Shown: piece by piece, positions 1-6,310 of the stretch | How the letters are laid out: every line of letters begins with the position of its first letter | How positions within the stretch are numbered: position 1 is the stretch's first letter | DNA from: an uncultured Ignavibacteria bacterium | GTDB taxonomy: Bacteria > Bacteroidota > Ignavibacteria > Kapaibacteriales > UBA961 | Reading direction: 5' to 3' | Length of the DNA stretch: 6,310 nt | NCBI GenBank assembly: GCA_937868245.1 | Contig: CALMMI010000693.1 | Location: 1-6,310, forward strand | Program-made: the position numbers and the translations under genes | Notes under the pieces: generated by a model | Told to the model about the DNA's origin: nothing | The model's database searches: none | Seen by the model: the letters and a program-made list of their open reading frames with translations, nothing else

Positions 1-3000
1 GCAGTTGCAAAACTGAAAGCTGCTACAATTCAAGCTCAGCAATTGGAAGGTGCTTTAAAAGATGCAGGTAAAACAGCTTCGGGAGGCGATACAGGTTTCT
101 TATCCGGATTGAAAGGATCGTTCTCGAAAGCTAAGGAAGAGGCAAATTCAGGGGCAGCACTTTTTAGTAGCGTTGCAGCAAAAGCAGGTGAGTTGGCATC
201 ACCGTTAGGTTTGGCTAAGGCAGGTACTGACTTGCTTGTACAAGGCTTGGAAAAAGTGTTTGATGTGGGGCAAAAATTTGAAACGGCTTTAACTTCCATC
301 GGCGCAAAAACAGGGGTAAGTGGCGAAGCACTCGATAAAATCGGTAATCAAGCCGAATCTATGGCTGCAAAATTCGGAGGTTCGTCTATTGACCAATTAA
401 CAACCTTCCAGGGGATATTTTCAAAGTTCGGTACCGGGCTTGCAAAAGCTCCCGACGATTTGGAAAAGGTTGCCGATAGCGTAAATACGTTTGCAAAGGC
501 TACTGGAACTGATGCTTCGGCTGCGCTCGATACTCTTTCGAGTACAATGGAGCAGTTTGGTGTGGATACAAAAAATGCTAATGATGTTGCGAACATAAGT
601 CCAAGATTTATAAATGCAATGTCGGCGGCAGCAAAAGTGGGCGGGGCGGACATCGGACAAATCGGCGAAGCTATGAAAACCGCAGGTGATTCGATGCTAA
701 ATGCTAATCTTAGCTTTGAACAGGGCAATGCTGCGATTCAACTCTTGGGAACAAATGGAAAAACAGGAGCTGAGGCAGGGAAAGAACTAAAAGGTGTTCT
801 CGATAGAATTTCCGGTCAGGATGTTATTCCCAAAGAAGGGCTTGAAAGCCTCAAAAGTTTGGGTGTGGATATGACCAAAGTGACCGATACGAGTTTACCG
901 CTTGAAGATAGATTGAAGGAGTTAGGTAAAGCTTCCGGTGATGCAACTACATTTACAAAGGTATTCGGGAAGGAAAATGCAGAAACCGCTAAAATATTAG
1001 CGAACGGTGCAGATAAAATCAGTTCGATTACCGACAAAATCACGGGAACATCCGATGCTACTGATGCCGCTGCCAAAAACATGGGAACTCTGGCTGAAAA
1101 ATTCTCTAAAGGTAAAGCCGGACTTGAGAACTTTGCAGTTGATATTTTCAAGGTTTTAGAACCTATTGTTTCTGGTATCATTGATTCAATTTCAACTGCT
1201 TTTTCTGTTATAAAAGATACACTCGGACCTATATTTACTGAATTGGGTAGCACGTTAGGAGATGTTTTTACTCGAATAGGTGTTGTCTTGAAACCTATTT
1301 TAGCGGTAATCGGCGGTGCGGTTATTGTAAACATTGTTGAAACATTGTCGATTGCCGGCGTAATTCTGAAAGTGTTCTTTGATACGGCAGTCAGTATATT
1401 CGATGGAATAATTGAGGCATTACAACCTCTGACTGATGTGTTTAAAAGTATCTTTAACTTTTCAGATGGTGTTACCGGGTCGTTCGACCCTCTGAAAACA
1501 TTCCAAAGCATACTTGGCTTTATTACCGGTGCAGTATCAACGTTAGGTTCGATTCTAAGCGAAGTTGGTGGTTTTCTCGCATCAGTCTTTTTAACTCCAT
1601 TAAAAATCACTACAGCAGTCATAGCAAAACTAATTGATTGGGTAGTATCTCTATTTAAGAACCTAAGTACGGGAAATTCTGTTTTTGCAGGGATTGGAAC
1701 TGCAATTGACAAAGTTAAACAGGGATTTGAAGGATTTATAAATATCATTAAATCAGCTCCTGAAATCATTCATGCAATTACTGCAGGATTTAAGGCATTC
1801 ACGAGCGGAATAACCGATTTAATCTCAAATTTCTCGTTGGATAAATTGAAGGATTTATTCTCCGGTGCAACATTTTCAAAAGCATTTTCCGATTCTCGAA
1901 ACGATTCAAATCTTAAAGCACAGAATGAAAAATTAATCGGGCAATTCGGTAGTTCGTTGCAGCGATTGAAAGAGATGCAGAATAAGGCGAATAATGAAAA
2001 AGATACAAGTCAAAAACTAGCTGATGAGCAAGCTTTTGCAAAAGAAAAGGAACGTTTGCTTACTGCGATTGAGGAGAAGAAAAAAATAGGCTTGTTAAAT
2101 GAAGCTCAAGCCAAAGAGTTACAAAATAAATTGGATGCAATCGGGCTATCTTCATTTAATGCAGGTAAAACAACCTCGCCACCGCCACCGAAGGCTGCAC
2201 CAACTGCATCTACTGCAAAAAAACAGGAAGAAGATGAAACCAAGGGCGTGATTAATGCTATTGAGCAACGTAAGAAAGAGAGGGAGGATCTTGCGCGTGC
2301 TACTATCAAGAATGAAATCAAATTGGCGATTACTTTGATTGAAATCCAAGCTGATGCAGAAAAGGCGATAGTAAATGTAAAAATCGAGGCAGCTAATAAA
2401 ATTCTTGAAGCGGATAAAAATCAGAAAAATAAAAGAAAAAAACTGACGGAAGAAGAGAAAGAAGAAATACGTAAAAATATAGATTCATTAAATAAAGAAT
2501 CTATAAAGATTAACAAAGAGTCCCAAGAAAAAATCACTCTCGAGAACGGCAAGTCTGACCTGCAAGACTTCGAGAATCATGAAAAAAATAATGAGGCAAA
2601 ACAGAAATCGGACATCGACTATGCAAAAGCCGCGGTTGAAAGAAATGAAAGAAGAGTAACTAAAACAGCAGCGGATGAGGAAGCTAGACTAAAAGACCTG
2701 AATGCCACAAAAATTGATTTACTTCAAAAAACAAGTGCATCGGAACTTAACGCGATTCTGAAAAATAATGCTGCGGTTGCAAAAGCTGACACTGACCTGA
2801 AAGAAGCTATCGCATCAGGTGACAAGGCTAAAAGAATCGCAGCTGAAAAAGTATATGATGAGGTTGTTAAAAAAGCTATCGAATCAGACACTATAATACT
2901 TGCTCATAGTGAGAAGACCAACGGAGAACTCCTGGGATTGCATAAGCAGCTTAACCAACAGCTTAAAGACCTTACAATTAACCAAACTGTCGATACAAAC

Positions 3001-4407
3001 GAACGCGAACGCAAAACAAAACTTGCTGCACTCGACAAGCAATACCAGGAAGATTTAGTAAAGCTTGGAACTAATGAGCAGGCAAAAGCCGAACTTACCA
3101 AAAAGTACCAGGCAGATAAATATGATACTGATGTAGAGTTCAACCGAAAATCAAGTGATCTGTGGGTTCAATCAGCCCAATTAATAGAGGATGCCGGACT
3201 TAATATTGCTAAAAGCTTTGCGGATTCTATGGGCAGTACGTTCGATGACCTGACACAAGGGTTTGATGATTTTGCAAATGATATTAAAAAGAGAATCGCT
3301 GAATCCAAAAAAGATAACACCAAAAGCACCGAAGAAGAAGCAGGAAAATTACTCGATGCACTCAAAAAACACGAGATTTCATACGCCGATTACCAAGCCA
3401 AATTAGCAGATCTTAATAAAAAACAGGCAAAAACAAATGTAACTACCACCGAACGTGCAAACCTTGCAATCGGACAGGCGTTTTCAATCCTTGCAAAACA
3501 AGGTAACGATGCGCTGGACTCAACCCTAAAAGATGTCGGGAAATCATCAAAAGCATTTGCTAACACTTATACAGAAGCCGGCGATGATTCCAAAGCGAAG
3601 AACAAGGCATTAGCCGATCACTGGAAAGAATTCGGCGGACAAATATCGGAAGCAGGAGAAGAAATGGGGCTAAGCGTCATCGGGGTTTTTGGGCAAATGG
3701 CTGCGCAGGGTAAGCTGACCCTTGAAAGTGCAGGAAAAGCTGCAGCTGCAATTGCTCTTGATACGGTCTCTAAAATTGTACTTACACAAGCTCCTGCTAT
3801 ACTCGCTATATTCGCAGGGGCAATACCTCCGCCTTTCGGGTTTATTGCAGGATTGGCAGCAATTGGGGTGGTACAAGCACTTTTGGCAAGTACAAAATCG
3901 GCAATAGTGGGCGACGGCTTCTACAAAGGCGGCTACACGGGAGATGGTAACGACCGTGAATCGGCAGGGGTTGTCCACAAAGGCGAGGTAGTGTTCGAGA
4001 GCCAAATCACCAGGAACCAAAAAGCAGAACTGCTTGAACTCCGTTCACTCTTACAAAGGGGAATGAAACTAAGTGAGATTATCGACGGATATAATATCTC
4101 CAAATCGTTCGAGAGGATTTCCGAACATTCCCGTGATTTCTCGAATACATATATCGACACTTCCGGAAAATTACAAACGATTGCATCACCTGTTTTCGTT
4201 CCGCAGCAGAATGTCAATCAATCCAATATAGAGATGATTGCAATGCGGAGCGAACTTACACAAATCAGAAAACTACTCGCCAAAGCTAAAATTATCGAAC
4301 GGGAAACCAAACATATTTCGGCTGTACGCCTAAGTGTAGAGGAAAACCCGCAATTCAGAATCCGACAAGAAAAACAAGCTCTGCGCTTGGAAAGGGCAAG
4401 GGGATAA
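1..4407 (+). CDS. Phage tail tape-measure protein, 5'-partial (at least 1468 aa)
   Basis: This is a tail tape-measure protein. In tailed phages it fills the tail tube, templates tube polymerisation, sets tail length, and is released during DNA entry. The frame is open from base 1 with no start in view. The TTG at base 43 is an internal Leu codon, so the true N-terminus lies upstream. Residues below count from base 1. Residues ~90-350 look like the TP901/PhageMin_Tail domain, including FGVD (186-189), LLGTNG (248-253) and GAEAGKELKGVLDRI (256-270). Residues ~380-620 are amphipathic to strongly hydrophobic helices, with the most membrane-like part at ~430-471. Residues ~640-715 form a charged coiled coil. 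A Pro-rich hinge (SPPPPKAAPT, from 726) precedes a second Lys/Glu-rich coiled coil (~742-1050). Residues ~1247-1298 are a hydrophobic hairpin with a PPP turn. It is followed by GFYKGGYTGDG and AGVVHKGEVVF, a Gly-rich ending typical of tape measures, and a helical tail. The stop is TAA at 4405-4407. The family call is confident; exact domain limits are estimates by eye. Confidence 0.93.
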   Translation, partial: AVAKLKAATIQAQQLEGALKDAGKTASGGDTGFLSGLKGSFSKAKEEANSGAALFSSVAAKAGELASPLGLAKAGTDLLVQGLEKVFDVGQKFETALTSIGAKTGVSGEALDKIGNQAESMAAKFGGSSIDQLTTFQGIFSKFGTGLAKAPDDLEKVADSVNTFAKATGTDASAALDTLSSTMEQFGVDTKNANDVANISPRFINAMSAAAKVGGADIGQIGEAMKTAGDSMLNANLSFEQGNAAIQLLGTNGKTGAEAGKELKGVLDRISGQDVIPKEGLESLKSLGVDMTKVTDTSLPLEDRLKELGKASGDATTFTKVFGKENAETAKILANGADKISSITDKITGTSDATDAAAKNMGTLAEKFSKGKAGLENFAVDIFKVLEPIVSGIIDSISTAFSVIKDTLGPIFTELGSTLGDVFTRIGVVLKPILAVIGGAVIVNIVETLSIAGVILKVFFDTAVSIFDGIIEALQPLTDVFKSIFNFSDGVTGSFDPLKTFQSILGFITGAVSTLGSILSEVGGFLASVFLTPLKITTAVIAKLIDWVVSLFKNLSTGNSVFAGIGTAIDKVKQGFEGFINIIKSAPEIIHAITAGFKAFTSGITDLISNFSLDKLKDLFSGATFSKAFSDSRNDSNLKAQNEKLIGQFGSSLQRLKEMQNKANNEKDTSQKLADEQAFAKEKERLLTAIEEKKKIGLLNEAQAKELQNKLDAIGLSSFNAGKTTSPPPPKAAPTASTAKKQEEDETKGVINAIEQRKKEREDLARATIKNEIKLAITLIEIQADAEKAIVNVKIEAANKILEADKNQKNKRKKLTEEEKEEIRKNIDSLNKESIKINKESQEKITLENGKSDLQDFENHEKNNEAKQKSDIDYAKAAVERNERRVTKTAADEEARLKDLNATKIDLLQKTSASELNAILKNNAAVAKADTDLKEAIASGDKAKRIAAEKVYDEVVKKAIESDTIILAHSEKTNGELLGLHKQLNQQLKDLTINQTVDTNERERKTKLAALDKQYQEDLVKLGTNEQAKAELTKKYQADKYDTDVEFNRKSSDLWVQSAQLIEDAGLNIAKSFADSMGSTFDDLTQGFDDFANDIKKRIAESKKDNTKSTEEEAGKLLDALKKHEISYADYQAKLADLNKKQAKTNVTTTERANLAIGQAFSILAKQGNDALDSTLKDVGKSSKAFANTYTEAGDDSKAKNKALADHWKEFGGQISEAGEEMGLSVIGVFGQMAAQGKLTLESAGKAAAAIALDTVSKIVLTQAPAILAIFAGAIPPPFGFIAGLAAIGVVQALLASTKSAIVGDGFYKGGYTGDGNDRESAGVVHKGEVVFESQITRNQKAELLELRSLLQRGMKLSEIIDGYNISKSFERISEHSRDFSNTYIDTSGKLQTIASPVFVPQQNVNQSNIEMIAMRSELTQIRKLLAKAKIIERETKHISAVRLSVEENPQFRIRQEKQALRLERARG
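4398..4403 (+). promoter_or_regulatory. Ribosome binding site of the 162-aa gene
   Basis: AAGGGG lies inside the last codons of the tape-measure gene, 5 bases before the ATG at 4409. It is a moderate, imperfect Shine-Dalgarno match. Because the upstream stop and this ATG are 1 base apart, translational coupling or re-initiation by the same ribosomes probably helps; that part is inference. Confidence 0.55.
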
Positions 4408-4408
4408 T

Positions 4409-4897
4409 ATGCCGTCAGACATAATAAAACTACATGCAGCCAGCACCGATTCAGGTGTGGTAAAGCCTTACGATTTCATAACAGTTAGCACCATGACCGG
4501 ATTTGCAAGCCACACCCAGTGCGATATGAAAGTGCTCGGGGCATTCAAATCACCGGTGTTGGAAGGCGATGAAATTCTGTATATCGACGGAGAAAAATCG
4601 GGTCTGCCGTATATGCGGGATACTTTTTCCGTAAAGTTGCAACCGTTTACTTATAAAGAATCTACGAACGATCTACGAAAATGGGAAACTGCTATCAAGC
4701 CTGTTTTGAGAGTAGCACAGAAATACCGGTATGCGTGGCTGGAATTATCCGAAATAAGTGATTTCCTGGATATTTCCCACCCGTATCATGAAGCTGATCA
4801 GGCAATTCCGGTGCAATTGGTTGAAATGAGTTTCGATGATGCCGAAGGGAAAAAAACGGTAACGCTAACCTTCCATAAAACATTCAGGGAGGTATAA
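4409..4897 (+). CDS. Unrecognised 162-aa protein of phage tail module
   Basis: I do not recognise this family. The ATG at 4409 follows the tape-measure TAA by 1 base and has a purine-rich ribosome site, so the start is well supported. The protein has no signal peptide, no transmembrane segment and no obvious catalytic motif. It appears to be mixed alpha/beta. A β-rich first half includes GDEILYIDGEKSG (53-65) and TFSVKLQPFTY (72-82). An amphipathic helix with W92 and W110 spans about 87-113, and a β-hairpin-like end (135-159) is built on VQLVEMSFDD and KKTVTLTFHKTF. Size and position, directly between the tape measure and a larger protein, match the slot of lambda gpM or of a distal-tail adaptor. 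That is a positional inference only, with no sequence similarity that I can vouch for. It is most likely a structural tail-tip or baseplate component. The coding call is strong (tight junctions on both sides); the function is open. Confidence 0.85.
   Translation: MPSDIIKLHAASTDSGVVKPYDFITVSTMTGFASHTQCDMKVLGAFKSPVLEGDEILYIDGEKSGLPYMRDTFSVKLQPFTYKESTNDLRKWETAIKPVLRVAQKYRYAWLELSEISDFLDISHPYHEADQAIPVQLVEMSFDDAEGKKTVTLTFHKTFREV
4886..4893 (+). promoter_or_regulatory. Strong ribosome binding site of the third gene
   Basis: AGGGAGGT is a near-consensus Shine-Dalgarno sequence. Its GGGAGG core ends 5 bases before the ATG at 4898, and it is embedded in the final codons of the preceding gene. It fixes the start of a reading frame that has no stop in the window, and it is the strongest such site at a gene junction here. 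Confidence 0.8.
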
Positions 4898-6310
4898 ATG
4901 GCAATCGACCGCACAAAAGGATATTATAAAGAATGGACGAATGACCGTGGTTGGAATCTCACATTAGAGATTATCCCCTCAGGGAAATTTGATGATTATA
5001 CATACAATATAGAAGCAGTTACTTTTGAAAAAATACCGCGTGGTATGATGTCGATAAAAACACACAAAATGAGTTTCGATAAAATCCCTTTTGGTGTTCG
5101 TGATGCCGCAAGTATGGAGATAGAATTCGACTTTACGGATTTGCAAGATAACCTGAAAGAAATATTAAAAAATCCATTTTACGACCATACAGATGATGGA
5201 TACCCTGGGTTAATTACTACCAATATTTTTGTTTTGAAATCGGACAGAGGTACAAACGGAGCAAGTTCATTTGTAGAATTTACAGGCGGTCAGAGGGCTA
5301 CACTCAGTAATAGTTACACAATGGAGCGCAACCCTGTTACAGATGATTTTATTACAAGGAAATGTACAATAGAAGCAATTGACGTATTGAAATTAATATT
5401 AGAACAGACATCCACGCAGGAATGGGCTGATATGATTTTTTCATATAGTACGTACGTCGATTTGAAGGCTATTGTTGCTACAAACTTGAGAGACTGGGAA
5501 CTAGATACAGACGTAAGTTTAGTACCATTGCAATACGGTATCGCAGAAAAACAAGATTGGGAAAACAGCGACCATCCTTATGACACTGCCGCACATTTAT
5601 ACAGAATGGCACACTTGTTTAATCAAGGGCTTGCAGTTAGTATCGAAAGGAAAATGAGTGCATGGTTTAGGCATAGGGCTTTTTACGGTGATGCACCTTT
5701 GTATTTTAACATGACTATAAACCGTTCTCCTTTAGTAGCTCTCACATTCAAACAGCAGGAAACAGACAGGCGGCACAGATACGGTTCGGATATACCGGGA
5801 AATGACATTCGCATAATCGGAAAAACTACTGCAGTAATTGATCCCACTGATATTCACGCAGGTATGTTAGTTTCTGATAAGGATGGTGAAAGCTATCTGG
5901 AATATACATATTTGTGGGATTTACTCAAAAATCTATGCGAGGGATTTTGTTGTAAGTTAACCTACAAGCCAATAATGCGGGACGATGCTTCTGGTGACCC
6001 GCGTCTCACGTATGAAATATCGTATGATAAAATATTTGCAAATCCAAGTGGAAGTGCAATTGATTTAAGTTCAAGATTTGCAGACGCTCAAGAAGAAGAA
6101 TTTGAATTTACGCCGTGTTCAGGTATTATTTCGATTGGTACCACCGAGCTGTCGAATATGCAAGACCCGGACATAAGTCATTTCGATGCTGAAATTCCGG
6201 GTAATCAATCCGATGTACGGATAAATGCTAAGCTGATACATCACAACTTACCTACGGCGAACATCGTAGATTCTCCTCGAATCGGCTATAGATATCAGTT
6301 GCGAGAGCCA
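4898..6310 (+). CDS. Large tail-tip or baseplate hub candidate, 3'-partial (471 aa seen)
   Basis: The frame starts at ATG 4898, immediately after the TAA of the upstream gene, behind a strong AGGGAGGT ribosome site. It runs 471 codons to the window end with no stop, so the C-terminus is missing. No family is recognised with certainty. There is no signal peptide or transmembrane segment. The N-terminus is aromatic-rich (MAIDRTKGYYKEWTNDRGW). It is followed by what looks like β-rich sequence to about residue 155, including EFTGGQRATLSNSY (from 127), and then an α/β middle. A helix-to-strand segment at 341-358 (DLLKNLCEGFCCKLTYKP) resembles the helix-then-strand pattern I associate with hub-like tail proteins, a weak analogy. 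Cysteines C347, C351, C352 and C407 lie in the second half. Phages commonly place distal-tail, tail-associated lysin, hub or tip proteins after the tape measure, so a hub or tip role is the best inference. No peptidase or lysozyme motif is visible in the part seen, but such domains are often C-terminal. An alternative is a fused distal-tail plus hub protein. Confidence 0.87.
   Translation, partial: MAIDRTKGYYKEWTNDRGWNLTLEIIPSGKFDDYTYNIEAVTFEKIPRGMMSIKTHKMSFDKIPFGVRDAASMEIEFDFTDLQDNLKEILKNPFYDHTDDGYPGLITTNIFVLKSDRGTNGASSFVEFTGGQRATLSNSYTMERNPVTDDFITRKCTIEAIDVLKLILEQTSTQEWADMIFSYSTYVDLKAIVATNLRDWELDTDVSLVPLQYGIAEKQDWENSDHPYDTAAHLYRMAHLFNQGLAVSIERKMSAWFRHRAFYGDAPLYFNMTINRSPLVALTFKQQETDRRHRYGSDIPGNDIRIIGKTTAVIDPTDIHAGMLVSDKDGESYLEYTYLWDLLKNLCEGFCCKLTYKPIMRDDASGDPRLTYEISYDKIFANPSGSAIDLSSRFADAQEEEFEFTPCSGIISIGTTELSNMQDPDISHFDAEIPGNQSDVRINAKLIHHNLPTANIVDSPRIGYRYQLREP

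Noticed and set aside
43..45. TTG as the start of the tape-measure gene
   Set aside because: The frame continues open to base 1 with helical, tape-measure-like residues (AVAKLKAATIQAQQ). No Shine-Dalgarno sequence precedes it, so the gene begins upstream of the window.
348..728. Antisense open frames opposite the TP901 domain, including 421-660 on the - strand
   Set aside because: Both overlap a confidently coding sense region and have shadow-type composition (the first is Ala/Ser/Pro-rich). Neither has its own promoter or a persuasive ribosome site.
816..1769. 317-codon open frame on the - strand
   Set aside because: It lies entirely antisense to the tape-measure gene. The translation has no recognisable domain, and the sense strand is clearly coding through a known domain. 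It is a shadow frame.
2281..2293. AGGGAGG followed by TTG, a possible internal start
   Set aside because: The spacing is only 3 bases, the TTG is out of frame with the gene, and the purines come from Lys/Arg/Glu codons of the coiled coil.
3722..3907. 61-codon + strand frame inside the tape measure
   Set aside because: It is a +1 shadow of the hydrophobic hairpin, with a low-complexity Leu/Gln/Lys translation.
3670..4020. 116-codon - strand frame rich in Cys and Arg
   Set aside because: It is antisense to the conserved tape-measure C-terminal motif. The Cys-rich look is the complement of Ala/Gly-coding codons rather than a metal-binding protein.
4404..4411. Programmed frameshift or recoding at the tape-measure end
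   Set aside because: The stop and the next ATG are separated by 1 base with a normal ribosome site, and there is no slippery heptamer at the junction. The well-known tail frameshift occurs in the chaperone genes before the tape measure, which are outside the window.
5448..5457. Short palindrome GTACGTAC/ACGTACGT
   Set aside because: It lies within coding sequence, is only 8 bases, and has no partner repeat or regulatory context. Chance is sufficient.
1..6310. A defence island, retroelement or other new non-phage system
   Set aside because: All three genes fit a tail assembly module. There is no nuclease, reverse transcriptase, toxin or ATPase motif, no repeat array and no intergenic RNA space.

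Overview
The window is an uninterrupted, single-strand stretch of a tailed-phage (or prophage) tail module. It holds three co-directional genes packed end to end on the + strand, with essentially no intergenic DNA. The first and last genes run off the window edges. No tRNA, rRNA, CRISPR array, insertion sequence, promoter or terminator was found, and there is no non-coding gap longer than 1 base.

Layout: (1) bases 1-4407 encode most of a very large tail tape-measure protein. It has at least 1468 residues and its N-terminus lies upstream. It has a TP901-type minor-tail domain, hydrophobic helices, a proline-rich hinge, a long charged coiled-coil, and a C-terminal hydrophobic hairpin followed by a Gly-rich motif. 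(2) Bases 4409-4897 encode a 162-residue protein of unrecognised family, starting 1 base after the tape-measure stop. (3) Bases 4898-6310 encode the first 471 residues of a larger protein that begins on the base after the previous stop and stays open to the window end. It is unrecognised by family; its position and architecture suggest a tail-tip or baseplate hub component.

The three genes probably form part of one late transcript. The tape-measure protein sets tail length and acts as the scaffold for tube assembly. The two downstream proteins sit where distal-tail, tail-tip or hub proteins normally lie in long-tailed phages. The long tape measure argues for a long-tailed (siphovirus- or myovirus-like) particle rather than a podovirus-like one. 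Tail sheath and tube genes, which would tell the two apart, are not in the window.

Host: the DNA is moderately AT-rich and uses the standard bacterial code, with recognisable Shine-Dalgarno sequences at both gene junctions. The coiled-coil style of the tape measure recalls tape measures from phages of Bacteroidota/Ignavibacteriota-like hosts, but this is an impression rather than an assignment. I see no clearly new biological system. The real unknowns are the two proteins downstream of the tape measure.
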